A stretch of DNA of 64,000 nucleotides from CAIWHR01 sp963823215 (GCA_963823215.1 CAWGKT010000007.1:310001-374000), one strand, 5' to 3'. Positions 1 to 8,259 are shown, numbered from the stretch's first letter. Translations and numbers: made by a program. Notes: generated from the sequence alone by a model not told the origin.

Positions 1-1946
1 GACGCGCGCACGTCCTCGATCGAGTCGAAAGCGAATCCGGGCAGCCCGAGCAGGGAACCGAGGACGCGCAGCACCTTCCACGCAGGACGAGTCTCACCCA
101 GCGGCTTCACGACGCCGTTCCACGCCTGCGCACGGCCCTCGCAATTGACGAACGTGCCGGCGGTTTCCGTGAACGGACTGATCGGCAGCAGCACGTCGGC
201 GTACTGCGTGGCGTGCCGGAACGGCGACATCACGACGACGAATTCGGCCTGCTCGAGCGCGCTGCGCGCCGCGACCGGATTGGCGCAGTCGAACTCGGCT
301 TCCGCGCCCAACACGAGATAGGCCCTGCGCGCAGCGGCGAGCATCGCCCCGGCATTCAGCCCGGCACCGGAATGCGGCAACGCGCCAGCAACGTGACCGC
401 CGACACTGTTGGCGGCCTCGGTCAGGCAACCGAGCCGCGCGCCGACGATGTCGGACAGCGCCTGCGCGAGCGCGAGCAGCTGGGAGGCCTCCGCGTGCTG
501 CTCGGCGAAGTTCCCGAGCAGGATCGCCTTGCGCTCGCCCGACAGCAGGCTCGCGGCAATCACCACGGCAGCGGCGACCGGCTCGATGCCGGCGAGCGCG
601 GACGGCACCGGCTTGCCCGCCCCCTGCGCCGCGGCGACGACGATTTCGGCCAGCGCATGCGGCAGCAGCGAGGGCACGGCGACGAATGAATGCGCGAGGC
701 CGATCCGGGAGTCGTCCGCGACCGAATGCAGCAGCGAGATCTCCGCGCCCTTGCGCCTTGCCTGACGCAACCGCTGCGCGACCAGCGGGTGGTCCTTGCG
801 CAGGAAGCTGCCCACGACGAGCACACGTTCCAGCGCGTCGAGATCGGCGATCGGCATGCCGAGCCAGGGGATGCCGGCGCCCAGCCCGTCACCGCGGAAA
901 TCCGACTGCCGCAGCCGAAAATCGACGTTGTCGGAGCCAAGGGCGCGGGTGAGCCGCGCGGCGAGCGCCATCTCTTCCAGCGTCGCGTGCGGCGATATCA
1001 GCGTGCCCAGCCCGGCGCCGCCGTACTTGTCCGCAACGCCCTTCAGGCCTCGCGCGACGGTCTCCAGCGCGGTGGACCAGTCGGCGCCTTTCCACTCGCC
1101 GCCGTCCTTGACCATCGGCGACGTCAGCCGCTCGCCGCTCGCGAGCGCCTCGTAGGAGAAGCGGTCCTTGTCGGAAATCCAGCATTCGTTCACCGCCGGA
1201 TTGTCGAACGGCACGACGCGCAGCACGCGGTCGCCCTTCGCCTGCACGATCAGATTGCTGCCGAGGGAGTCGTGCGGCGACACCGCCCTCCGCCGCGCGA
1301 GCTCCCACGTCCGCGCCGCATAACGAAACGGCTTCGACGTGAGCGCGCCCACGGGGCAGATGTCGATCATGTTGCCGGAGAGCTCCGAGTCCACGCCGCG
1401 ACCGACGAACGCGACGATCTCCGAGTGCTCGCCGCGACCGATCATGCCGAGCTCCATCACGCCGGCGATCTCCTGGCCGAAGCGCACGCAGCGCGTGCAT
1501 TGAATGCAGCGCGCCATTTCCTCGGCCGCCACGAGCGGTCCCAGATTCTTGTGGACGACGACGCGCTTGGGTTCGGTGTAGCGGGAACCGGAGCCGCCGT
1601 AGCCGACCGAGAGATCCTGCAGCTGGCACTCCCCGCCCTGATCGCAGATCGGGCAGTCGAGCGGGTGGTTGATGAGCAGGAACTCCATCACGCCGGCCTG
1701 CGCCTTTTTCGCCTGTTCGGAGGCCGTCCACACCTTCATGCCCTCGGCTGCCGGCGTCGCGCACGCGGGCAGCGGCTTCGGGGCCTTCTCCACCTGCACC
1801 AGGCACATCCGGCAGTTGGCGGCGATCGACAGCTTCTTGTGGTAGCAGAAGTGCGGCACGTAGATGCCGAGCGCGCTCGCCGCGTCCATCACGGTGCTGC
1901 CGGGAGCGACTTCCACCTTCCTGCCGTCGATTTCGAGATTCAGCAT
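1..1946 (-). CDS. nuoG: NADH-quinone oxidoreductase subunit G (partial, C-terminus off window)
   Basis: NuoG is the large iron-sulfur subunit of the peripheral arm of respiratory complex I and carries electrons from NuoF/E toward the quinone site. The N-terminus is a 2Fe-2S ferredoxin domain with Cys34, Cys45, Cys48 and Cys62. It is followed by HPLDCPICDQGGEC (Cys98, 101, 107) and CIQCTRC (Cys147, 150, 153), then a molybdopterin-oxidoreductase-like body. About 648 codons are visible; the family is usually near 780 residues in betaproteobacteria, so roughly the last 130 lie to the left of the window. The ATG gives the standard N-terminus MLNLEIDGRKVEV. It is the last visible gene of the nuo run, about 100 bases after nuoF. 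Confidence 0.97.
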   Translation of the reverse strand, partial: MLNLEIDGRKVEVAPGSTVMDAASALGIYVPHFCYHKKLSIAANCRMCLVQVEKAPKPLPACATPAAEGMKVWTASEQAKKAQAGVMEFLLINHPLDCPICDQGGECQLQDLSVGYGGSGSRYTEPKRVVVHKNLGPLVAAEEMARCIQCTRCVRFGQEIAGVMELGMIGRGEHSEIVAFVGRGVDSELSGNMIDICPVGALTSKPFRYAARTWELARRRAVSPHDSLGSNLIVQAKGDRVLRVVPFDNPAVNECWISDKDRFSYEALASGERLTSPMVKDGGEWKGADWSTALETVARGLKGVADKYGGAGLGTLISPHATLEEMALAARLTRALGSDNVDFRLRQSDFRGDGLGAGIPWLGMPIADLDALERVLVVGSFLRKDHPLVAQRLRQARRKGAEISLLHSVADDSRIGLAHSFVAVPSLLPHALAEIVVAAAQGAGKPVPSALAGIEPVAAAVVIAASLLSGERKAILLGNFAEQHAEASQLLALAQALSDIVGARLGCLTEAANSVGGHVAGALPHSGAGLNAGAMLAAARRAYLVLGAEAEFDCANPVAARSALEQAEFVVVMSPFRHATQYADVLLPISPFTETAGTFVNCEGRAQAWNGVVKPLGETRPAWKVLRVLGSLLGLPGFAFDSIEDVRA

Positions 1947-1989
1947 GGCTGGATTCGAGCACGCCCCGGCGACCGAAGGGCCGCCCCGA

Positions 1990-2048
1990 GGTCGCCGTGC
2001 CTCCTGGTGGGAGACGAGCGTAGCGAGTTGTGGGGGGATTTCATGTCA
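1990..2048 (-). repeat. Degenerate copy of junction repeat between nuoF and nuoG
   Basis: The spacer after the nuoF stop codon holds, on the minus strand, a C6 run, a CTCGCTACGCTCG-type segment and a CCCACCAGGAGG segment. This resembles the inverted form of the junction repeat seen between nuoC and nuoD. The match is weak and rests on the shared order of C-run, short inverted segment and C-run. Confidence 0.35.
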
Positions 2049-3350
2049 GACGTAGGTCGGCACGAGGCACTGCTTGTGGTCGATGTGGTGCTGGAACTCG
2101 TCCCGGAAGTGCCCGACGAAGCTCTTCACCGGTAACGCCGCGGCGTCGCCCAGCGCGCAAATCGTGCGCCCGGCGATGTTGTCGGACACCGACAGGAGCA
2201 GGTCGAGATCCTCGTTCTTGCCTTGTCCGTGCTCGATCCGGTCGACCACGCGCCACAGCCAGCCGGTGCCTTCGCGGCACGGCGTGCACTGCCCGCAGGA
2301 CTCCTCGTAATAGAAATAGGACAGGCGCAGCAGCGACTTCACCATGCAGCGCGTGTCGTTCATCACGATCACCGCGCCCGAGCCCAGCATCGAGCCGGCT
2401 TTGGCGATCGAATCGTAATCCATGTCGGTCGCCATCATGATGGCGCCGGGCAGCACCGGCATCGACGAGCCGCCGGGAATGCAGGCCTTCAGTGGCCGTC
2501 CGTCGCGCATGCCACCGGCCAACTCCAGCAGCTTCGCGAACGGCGTGCCCAGCCGCACTTCGTAGTTGCCGGGACGGGCGACGTCGCCCGACACCGAAAA
2601 TATCTTCGTGCCGCCGTTGTTCGGCCGGCCGAGGCTGAGGAACGCCTCGCCGCCGTGGCGGATGATCCACGGCACCGCCGCGAACGTCTCGGTGTTGTTG
2701 ATCGTCGTCGGCTTGCCGTAGAGCCCGAAGCTAGCTGGGAAAGGCGGCTTGAACCGCGGCTGGCCCTTCTTGCCTTCGAGCGATTCGAGCAGCGCCGTCT
2801 CCTCGCCGCAGATGTAGGCGCCGTAGCCGTGATGGTTGAAGAGATGGAAGCTCCAGCCGGAGTCGAGGATGTTCGCGCCGAGCAGCCCGGCGTCGTAGGC
2901 CTCCGCCAGCGCCTCCTCGCAGCGCTCGTAGGTCTCCCAGATCTCGCCGTGGATGTAGTTGTAGGCGCGCGCGCAGCCCATTGCATAGGCTGCGATCGCC
3001 ATGCCCTCGATCAGCGCATGCGGGTTGTAGCGCAGGATGTCGCGGTCCTTGAACGTTCCGGGCTCGCCCTCGTCCGAGTTGCAGACCAGGTATTTGTCCC
3101 CCTTGTACTGCTGCGGCATGAAGCTCCACTTGAGGCCTGTCGGAAAGCCCGCGCCGCCGCGTCCGCGCAGCGCCGATCGCTTGACCTCCGCGATCACTGT
3201 CGCCGGCGGGGTCTTCTCGGCGAGGATCTTCTTCAGCGCCTCGTAGCCGCCGCGCGCGACGTAGTCCGCGAGCCGCCAGTTCGTGCCGGTGAGCCCCGCC
3301 ATGATGATCGCGTCGGGACCGTAGTCGAGCAGAGCGCCGCCCGCAGTCAT
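2046..3350 (-). CDS. nuoF: NADH-quinone oxidoreductase subunit F
   Basis: NuoF binds NADH and FMN and holds a 4Fe-4S cluster; it is the electron entry point of complex I. The 434-residue product has the glycine-rich NADH motif GRGGAGFPTGLKW, the FMN segment NSDEGEPGTFKDR, GAYICGEETALLES, and the cluster motif SCGQCTPCREGT with a later Cys in ICALGDAAALPVKSF. The length is normal for the family. I chose the ATG at 3350 (MTAGGALLDYG); a longer in-frame reading up to 3407 would translate the repeat element lying between nuoE and nuoF and is not credible. It belongs to the nuo operon. Confidence 0.97.
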   Translation of the reverse strand: MTAGGALLDYGPDAIIMAGLTGTNWRLADYVARGGYEALKKILAEKTPPATVIAEVKRSALRGRGGAGFPTGLKWSFMPQQYKGDKYLVCNSDEGEPGTFKDRDILRYNPHALIEGMAIAAYAMGCARAYNYIHGEIWETYERCEEALAEAYDAGLLGANILDSGWSFHLFNHHGYGAYICGEETALLESLEGKKGQPRFKPPFPASFGLYGKPTTINNTETFAAVPWIIRHGGEAFLSLGRPNNGGTKIFSVSGDVARPGNYEVRLGTPFAKLLELAGGMRDGRPLKACIPGGSSMPVLPGAIMMATDMDYDSIAKAGSMLGSGAVIVMNDTRCMVKSLLRLSYFYYEESCGQCTPCREGTGWLWRVVDRIEHGQGKNEDLDLLLSVSDNIAGRTICALGDAAALPVKSFVGHFRDEFQHHIDHKQCLVPTYV

Positions 3351-3357
3351 CGAACTG

Positions 3358-3432
3358 CCCCCACGCTTCCGGCTGACGCCGCGGCGCTGCCCCCCGCGGG
3401 GGCGCACCCGCGCCTTGGCCCGGCGGCGCTCA
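3358..3432 (-). repeat. Junction repeat copy A (nuoE-nuoF)
   Basis: On the minus strand this begins with the nuoE stop codon as TGAGCGCCGCCGGGCC. It runs through a GCCCCC/GGGGGGC hairpin and a CAGCGCCGCGGCGTCAGC segment, and ends with GCGTGGGGGC about 8 bases before the nuoF ATG. Closely related copies lie at 3954-4034, 44860-44946, 62694-62779 and 62783-62880, each oriented with transcription of the flanking genes. Confidence 0.8.
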
Positions 3433-3930
3433 TCGGCCGTCCCCGTTCCTGCCGGCCGAGGTCAGCTCCGCGAGCAGTGCGTCGATTTCTTGCGGTCGCA
3501 TGAAGCTGCACATCCGCTTGTTGTTCACCAGGAGCACCGGCGCGTCGCCGCAGGCGCCCATGCATTCGCCCTCCTGCAGCGTCACGAGGCCATCGGGTGT
3601 CGTTTCGCCGAAGCCGATGCCGAGCTTCGCCTTCAGGTACTCGGCCGACTTGACGGCATCCTGCAGCGCGCACGGCAGGTTCGTGCAGATGGTGACCTTG
3701 TACTTGCCGACCGGCCGCCGGTTGTACATCGCGTAGAACGTCGCGACCTCGTACACGGCCACCGCCGGCATGCCCAGGTAACTCGCGACGAAATCCATGG
3801 CCTCCGGCGGCAGCCAGCCCTTTTCGTCCTGCGCGATGGCGAGCGCGGACATCACCGCCGACTGCTTCTGGTCGGGGGGATACTTGGCGACCTCGCGGTC
3901 GATCCGGGAAAGTGCCGCTTCGCTCAGCAC
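3430..3930 (-). CDS. nuoE: NADH-quinone oxidoreductase subunit E
   Basis: NuoE is the thioredoxin-like 2Fe-2S subunit of the NADH dehydrogenase module, partner of NuoF. The ligands are visible as CTNLPC (Cys-x4-Cys) and CMGAC (Cys-x3-Cys). I chose the GTG at 3930 because it gives the family N-terminus (LSEAALSRIDREVAKYP, 166 residues) and has a GGAGG ribosome-binding site at a good distance. An in-frame ATG at 4035, overlapping the nuoD stop as ATGA, would add 35 residues translated entirely from the junction repeat (MSDRCAAGPSQG...). That longer form is a likely mis-annotation, though translation from there cannot be excluded. Confidence 0.95.
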   Translation of the reverse strand: MLSEAALSRIDREVAKYPPDQKQSAVMSALAIAQDEKGWLPPEAMDFVASYLGMPAVAVYEVATFYAMYNRRPVGKYKVTICTNLPCALQDAVKSAEYLKAKLGIGFGETTPDGLVTLQEGECMGACGDAPVLLVNNKRMCSFMRPQEIDALLAELTSAGRNGDGR

Positions 3931-3953
3931 GTCGGCCCTCCGGCGCTTGCATG

Positions 3954-4034
3954 ACCCCCCCCGATCGGCGCTGCGCGCCGTCCCCCCGTGGGGGCAAGCG
4001 CCTTGGGACGGCCCGGCGGCACATCGGTCGCTCA
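3954..4034 (-). repeat. Junction repeat copy B (nuoD-nuoE)
   Basis: Starts on the minus strand at the nuoD stop codon (TGAGCGACC...) and continues with GCCGCCGGGCCGTCCCAAGG, a CCCCCACGGGGGG hairpin, GGCGCGCAGCGCC and a terminal G7 run. It lies just upstream of the nuoE GTG start and its ribosome-binding site. It is the most diverged of the five good copies. Confidence 0.7.
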
Positions 4035-5285
4035 TCTGTCTATTTCCCCGAACACGATGTCCAGCGTGCCGATGATGGCGACCGCATCGGCGATCATGTG
4101 GCCGCGCGACATCTCGTGCAGCGCCGCCAGGTGGGCGAAGCCCGGCGCGCGAATCTTCACGCGGTAGGGCTTGTTCGCGCCGTCGGAAACGATGTAGATG
4201 GCGAATTCGCCCTTCGGGTGCTCGATCGCCGCGTACGCCTCGCCCGGCGGCACATGCATGCCCTCCGTGAAGAGCTTGAAGTGGTGAATGAGCTCTTCCA
4301 TGTTCGCCTTCATGCCCCCGCGGGAGGGTGCGGCCACCTTGTGGTCCTCGATGATCACCGGGCCCGGGTTCGCCCGCAGCCACTCCACGCACTGGCTGAC
4401 GATCCGGTTCGACTGCCGCATCTCCTCGACGCGAACGAGGTAGCGGTCGTAGCAATCGCCGTTGGTGCCGACGGGAATGTCGAACGCCATCCGGTCGTAA
4501 ACCTCGTACGGCTGCTTCTTGCGCAGGTCCCACGGCACCCCCGAGCCGCGCAGCATGGGCCCGGTGAAGCCCAGCGCAATCGCGCGCTCCGGCGCCACGA
4601 CGCCGATCCCTACCGTGCGCTGCTTCCAGATGCGGTTCTCGGTCAGCAGCGTCTCGTAATCGTCGACGTAACCCGGGAACCGCCGCGTGAAATCGGCGAT
4701 GAAATCGAGCAGCGTCCCCTGCCGGTTCGCGTTCATCTCCCCCATGACCCGCGCGCTGCGGGTGTGCTGCGCCGCGTACTGGGGCATCCGATCGGGCAGG
4801 TCGCGATAGACGCCGCCCGGCCGATAGTACGCGGCGTGCATCCGCGCGCCGGACACGGCCTCGTAGACGTCGAACAGGTCCTCGCGCTCGCGGAAGGCGT
4901 AGAGAAACGTCGTCATGCCGCCGACGTCGAGCGAATGCGAGCCGATCCAGAGGAGATGGTTGAGAATGCGCGTGATCTCGTCGAACATCACCCGGATGTA
5001 TTGCGCGCGCAGCGGCACTTCGATTCCGAGCAATCGCTCGATGGCCATGCAATACGCGTGCTCGTTGCACATCATGGACACGTAATCGAGCCGGTCCATG
5101 TACGGCAGCGCCTGCAGATAGGTCCTGTGCTCGGCGAGCTTCTCCGTGGCGCGATGCAGCAGGCCGATGTGCGGATCGGCGCGCTCGATGACTTCGCCGT
5201 CGAGCTCCAGCACCAGCCGCAGCACGCCGTGCGCGGCCGGGTGCTGGGGCCCAAAATTCATCGTGTAATTGCGAATTTCTGCCAT
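4032..5285 (-). CDS. nuoD: NADH-quinone oxidoreductase subunit D
   Basis: NuoD is the 49-kDa-type subunit that, with NuoB, forms the quinone-reduction site of complex I. The 417-residue product is full length and shows the family N-terminus IRNYTMNFGPQHPAAHGVLR and the signature region ARMHAAYYRPGG. NuoC and NuoD are separate genes here, unlike the fused NuoCD of enterobacteria. The start codon directly follows a TAA that ends a 35-codon frame (5286-5393) beginning with a copy of nuoD's own first 12 codons. The annotated ATG at 5285 gives the intact protein. Confidence 0.97.
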   Translation of the reverse strand: MAEIRNYTMNFGPQHPAAHGVLRLVLELDGEVIERADPHIGLLHRATEKLAEHRTYLQALPYMDRLDYVSMMCNEHAYCMAIERLLGIEVPLRAQYIRVMFDEITRILNHLLWIGSHSLDVGGMTTFLYAFREREDLFDVYEAVSGARMHAAYYRPGGVYRDLPDRMPQYAAQHTRSARVMGEMNANRQGTLLDFIADFTRRFPGYVDDYETLLTENRIWKQRTVGIGVVAPERAIALGFTGPMLRGSGVPWDLRKKQPYEVYDRMAFDIPVGTNGDCYDRYLVRVEEMRQSNRIVSQCVEWLRANPGPVIIEDHKVAAPSRGGMKANMEELIHHFKLFTEGMHVPPGEAYAAIEHPKGEFAIYIVSDGANKPYRVKIRAPGFAHLAALHEMSRGHMIADAVAIIGTLDIVFGEIDR

Positions 5286-5393
5286 TTAACGAAGTCGCAG
5301 ATTAATTTCGGTGAAGGCTAACTTGCGCAAGCAAGTTAAGGCCGAAGGCCGGCCGGAGCCAAAATTCATCGTGTAATTGCGGATCTCAGCCAT
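5286..5393 (-). pseudogene. Duplicated nuoD 5' fragment / possible 35-residue upstream ORF
   Basis: This frame starts MAEIRNYTMNFG, identical to the first 12 residues of NuoD, then diverges (SGRPSALTCLRK...) and ends in a TAA abutting the nuoD ATG. The DNA match to the true nuoD start is exact for about 23 bases and differs at synonymous sites in the first codons (GCT GAG ATC against GCA GAA ATT). A short inverted repeat, TAACTTGC-GCAA-GCAAGTTA at about 5322-5341, lies inside. It may be a duplication remnant left by an inserted element, an upstream ORF coupled to nuoD, or an assembly artefact. Confidence 0.6.
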
Positions 5394-5427
5394 GGCAGCG
5401 GCAACGGTCAGCAGTCAGTGCGCGCAC

Positions 5428-5499
5428 GGCCGCCCGAAGCGCACTGCGCGCTCCCTCGGGGGGCAGCGAACATAGTGAGCGCGGGGGTCGTTCATCTCA
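5428..5499 (-). repeat. Degenerate junction repeat between nuoC and nuoD
   Basis: After the nuoC stop codon the minus strand reads a C5 run, GCGCTCACTATGTTCGCTG, CCCCCCGAGGG and GCGCGCAGTGCGC. This is the inverted form of the junction repeat (CCCCC...GCTGCCCCCCGAGGG), here with a short central inverted segment. Together with the nuoD 5' duplication it fills the 211-base nuoC-nuoD spacer, which is unusually long for this operon. Confidence 0.5.
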
Positions 5500-6096
5500 T
5501 TTGCCCGTCGCGTACGTGTCTTCGCGGATGATCCGCGGGGTGATTTCGCGCGGCTCGATCGTCACCGGCTGATAGATGACGCGACGCTGCTCCGGGTCGT
5601 AACGCATCTCGACGTGGCCGGAGATCGGAAAATCCTTGCGGAAGGGATGCCCGACGAAGCCGTAGTCGGTGAGGATGCGCCGCAGGTCCGGATGGCCCGG
5701 GAACATGATGCCGAAGAGGTCGAACGCCTCGCGCTCGAACCAGTTTGCGCACGGCCAGACATCGACGGCGCTCCGTACCACCGGAAACGCGTCATCGGCG
5801 GCGAAGCAGCGCACGCGCAACCGCCAGTTGTGCGCGAGCGAGAGCAGGTGATAGACAACGGCGAAGCGCGGCCCGACCGGCGCCAGCCCACCGTACGTCG
5901 AATAGTCGACGCCGCACAGGTCGGTGAGCATCTCGAAGCGCAACCCGGGCCGGTCGCGCAGCGCGATCAGCGCGTCGTGCACGCGATCGTGCGCAACGAC
6001 CACCGTCACTTCGCCGAAGGCGACGGTCACGTCGCGCAGCGCGTCGCCGGGCACCCCCGCCAGCGCCGCGACCAGGACGTCGTTGCTCGAGGCCAT
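5497..6096 (-). CDS. nuoC: NADH-quinone oxidoreductase subunit C
   Basis: NuoC is the 30-kDa-type subunit connecting NuoD to the peripheral arm of complex I. The 199-residue product contains the family segment ANWFEREAFDLFGIMFPGHPD followed by RILTDYGFVGHPFRKDFP. The ATG at 6096 (MASSNDVLV) overlaps the nuoB stop by one base (TGATG), pointing to translational coupling. It is separate from nuoD, as in most betaproteobacteria. Confidence 0.96.
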   Translation of the reverse strand: MASSNDVLVAALAGVPGDALRDVTVAFGEVTVVVAHDRVHDALIALRDRPGLRFEMLTDLCGVDYSTYGGLAPVGPRFAVVYHLLSLAHNWRLRVRCFAADDAFPVVRSAVDVWPCANWFEREAFDLFGIMFPGHPDLRRILTDYGFVGHPFRKDFPISGHVEMRYDPEQRRVIYQPVTIEPREITPRIIREDTYATGK

Positions 6097-6572
6097 CAGC
6101 GTGCGATCGTGTTGGTGCGCCAGATCTTGTTCTGGAGCTGCAGGATGCCGTACAGGAGCGCCTCGGCCGTCGGCGGACAGCCCGGAACGTAGATGTCGAC
6201 CGGCACGATGCGGTCGCAACCGCGCACGACCGAGTACGAATAGTGGTAGTAGCCGCCGCCGTTCGCGCAGGAACCCATCGAAATCACCCACCGCGGCTCG
6301 GCCATCTGATCGTAGACCTTGCGCAGCGCCGGCGCCATCTTGTTGCAGAGCGTGCCGGCGACGATCATCACATCGGACTGGCGGGGGCTCGGCCGGAAGA
6401 CGATGCCGAAACGGTCGAGGTCGTAGCGCGAGGCGCCGGCGTGCATCATCTCCACGGCGCAGCACGCGAGGCCGAACGACATCGGCCACATCGACCCGTT
6501 GCGGCACCAGTTGATGACGCTGTCGAGCGAAGTCGTGACGAAACCCTTCTCGAGGACGCCTTCAATGGCCAT
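6096..6572 (-). CDS. nuoB: NADH-quinone oxidoreductase subunit B
   Basis: NuoB carries the terminal iron-sulfur cluster N2, which hands electrons to quinone. The 158-residue product shows the ligand pattern: adjacent cysteines in FGLACCAVEM, a further Cys in ISMGSCANGGGYYHYSY, and Cys in VPGCPPTAEAL. The start MAIEGVLEKGFVTTSLD and the length are standard. It lies 21 bases after nuoA and overlaps nuoC by one base. Confidence 0.97.
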   Translation of the reverse strand: MAIEGVLEKGFVTTSLDSVINWCRNGSMWPMSFGLACCAVEMMHAGASRYDLDRFGIVFRPSPRQSDVMIVAGTLCNKMAPALRKVYDQMAEPRWVISMGSCANGGGYYHYSYSVVRGCDRIVPVDIYVPGCPPTAEALLYGILQLQNKIWRTNTIAR

Positions 6573-6593
6573 GGTGAGCGAACTCCGGCATTC

Positions 6594-6950
6594 TCATTCC
6601 CATTCGAGCGCGCCCTTCTTCCACTCGTAGACGAACCCGACGACGAGCACAGCGAGGAACACCATCATCGCGGCAAAGCCGAACAAGCCGATCTCGGGCA
6701 GCACGACCGCCCACGGGAAGAGAAACGCGATCTCGAGGTCGAACAGGATGAACAGGATCGCGACCAGGTAATAGCGAACGTCGAACTTCATCCGCGCGTC
6801 CTCGAAGGCCTCGAAGCCGCACTCGTACGGCGACAATTTCTCGGCGTCGGGGCGGTTCGGGGAGAGCAGCGAGCCGACGGTCAGCAGCACGGCACCGACG
6901 GTCACCCCGAACAGGATGAAGAGCAGAACCGGGAAATACTGTTCGAGCAT
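6594..6950 (-). CDS. nuoA: NADH-quinone oxidoreductase subunit A
   Basis: NuoA is a small membrane subunit of complex I at the junction of membrane and peripheral arms. The 118-residue product has three predicted membrane segments (about residues 7-29, 62-82 and 89-109) and the conserved loop SPYECGFEAFEDARMKFDVR with its cysteine. It is the first nuo gene, 50 bases downstream of the tRNA-Leu gene. Confidence 0.96.
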   Translation of the reverse strand: MLEQYFPVLLFILFGVTVGAVLLTVGSLLSPNRPDAEKLSPYECGFEAFEDARMKFDVRYYLVAILFILFDLEIAFLFPWAVVLPEIGLFGFAAMMVFLAVLVVGFVYEWKKGALEWE

Positions 6951-7000
6951 CCTTGCCGCCTTCCGCGAAATGTCGTTCGCGCGCGAACCTGCCCTAGATA

Positions 7001-7085
7001 TGGTGCCGACGGGGAGACTCGAACTCCCACGGCTTACGCCACTGCCCCCTCAAGACAGCGTGTCTACCAATTTCACCACGTCGGC
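7001..7085 (-). tRNA. tRNA-Leu (anticodon GAG)
   Basis: The minus strand folds as an 85-base type II tRNA. The acceptor stem is GCCGACG/CGTCGGC with an encoded ACCA end. The anticodon stem CTGTC/GGCAG closes the loop TTGAGGG (anticodon GAG), a long variable arm follows, and the T arm contains GTTCGAGTC. It sits between secG and nuoA, a position common in betaproteobacteria, so it is probably processed from the operon transcript. Confidence 0.95.
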
Positions 7086-7089
7086 TTGT

Positions 7090-7503
7090 TCACTTCGGCA
7101 CTTCGCCCGACTTCGATCCCTCCGGCGCGGGCACGACGGGCGCCTTCGCCGGGTCCACCACCGGTGCCGGCGCGGGAAGCGCGCCGGGAGCCGTGGGCAC
7201 GTCGGAAACTTTCGGTGCCATCTTTTGCATGACCCCTTGCGGCTCCACCCTCGACGGGGCCCCGTGGCTAGAAGCGAACCAGGTAAGCCCGAGACTCGAG
7301 GCGAAGAACACGGCGGCGAGTATCGCCGTCGTGCGCGACAGGAAGTTGGCAGACCCGGCGGCGCCGAAGAGGCTGCCCGACGAGCCGCTGCCGAAAGCGG
7401 CGCCCATGTCGGCGCCCTTCCCGTGCTGCAGCAGGACGAAGCCGCAGATGGCCAGGGCCACCAGCACGTGCAGGATCAACAATACCGTTTGCAGAATAGT
7501 CAT
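7090..7503 (-). CDS. secG: Preprotein translocase subunit SecG
   Basis: SecG assists SecYE-mediated protein export. The product has two membrane helices (about residues 3-23 and 53-76) around the conserved cytoplasmic loop LLQHGKGADMGAAFGSGSSG, followed by SLFGAAGSANFLSR. At 137 residues it is longer than E. coli SecG (110), because of a C-terminal tail rich in Pro and Ala typical of betaproteobacteria. It lies 21 bases after tpiA and 4 bases before the tRNA-Leu gene. Confidence 0.95.
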   Translation of the reverse strand: MTILQTVLLILHVLVALAICGFVLLQHGKGADMGAAFGSGSSGSLFGAAGSANFLSRTTAILAAVFFASSLGLTWFASSHGAPSRVEPQGVMQKMAPKVSDVPTAPGALPAPAPVVDPAKAPVVPAPEGSKSGEVPK

Positions 7504-7524
7504 TCTTCGCTCCAGCGCCGCGCT

Positions 7525-8259
7525 CTAGGCCCGCGCGATCGCCAAAAATTCGGTCGCCTTGAGCGACGCACCGCCAATCAGACCGCCATCGATATCCGTC
7601 ATTGCGAACAACGCCGTCGCGTTGTCCGCCTTGACGCTGCCGCCGTACAACAGCGCAACGTCCGCCGCCCCGGCCTGCGCCAACCGCACGCGCAGTGCCG
7701 CGTGGACGGCCTGCGCCTCCTCCGACGAGGCCGTCCGTCCCGTGCCGATCGCCCAGACCGGCTCGTAGGCCACCACCAGCTTCGCCGCCTTCGCGCCGAC
7801 CGCCGCCAGCACGGCGTCGAGTTGCCGCGCCACGACGGCCATCGTCACCCCGGCGTCGCGCTCCGCGAGCGTTTCGCCGACGCACGCGATCGGCGTCAGT
7901 CCCGCTGCCAGCGCCGCCACCGCCTTTGCCGCCACGACCGGGTCGGAGTCGCCGTAGAACTGGCGCCGCTCCGAGTGGCCGACGATCGCATAGCGACAGC
8001 CGAACTCGGCCAGCATTCCCGCCGACACTTCGCCCGTGAACGCGCCGGACTCGTGCTCGCTGACGTCCTGCGCACCCCAGGCGATTGCCGTTGCCGCCAG
8101 CGCGGCGCCCACCTGCGCCAGATACGGGAAGGGCACGCACACCGCGATCTGCCGGCCCGGCAGCGGCTTCCAGCCGGCGACCAAGGCGGAGAGCAGCGCC
8201 GCATTGGCCGCGAGCCCGCCGTTCATCTTCCAGTTGCCGACGACAAGCTTGCCGCGCAT
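7525..8259 (-). CDS. tpiA: Triose-phosphate isomerase
   Basis: TpiA interconverts dihydroxyacetone phosphate and glyceraldehyde 3-phosphate. The 244-residue product has the N-terminal lysine motif GNWKMNG, the catalytic histidine region YAIVGHSERR, the catalytic glutamate segment VVAYEPVWAIGTG and the phosphate loop LLYGGSVKADN. I chose the ATG at 8259 (MRGKLVVGNWKMNG); longer in-frame readings would cross the promoter. It is the first gene of the tpiA-secG-tRNA-nuo run. Confidence 0.97.
   Translation of the reverse strand: MRGKLVVGNWKMNGGLAANAALLSALVAGWKPLPGRQIAVCVPFPYLAQVGAALAATAIAWGAQDVSEHESGAFTGEVSAGMLAEFGCRYAIVGHSERRQFYGDSDPVVAAKAVAALAAGLTPIACVGETLAERDAGVTMAVVARQLDAVLAAVGAKAAKLVVAYEPVWAIGTGRTASSEEAQAVHAALRVRLAQAGAADVALLYGGSVKADNATALFAMTDIDGGLIGGASLKATEFLAIARA

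Noticed and set aside
3931..4035. N-terminal extension of NuoE from the ATG at 4035
   Set aside because: The added residues are a translation of the junction repeat seen elsewhere in non-coding spacers; the GTG at 3930 has a good ribosome-binding site and gives the family start.
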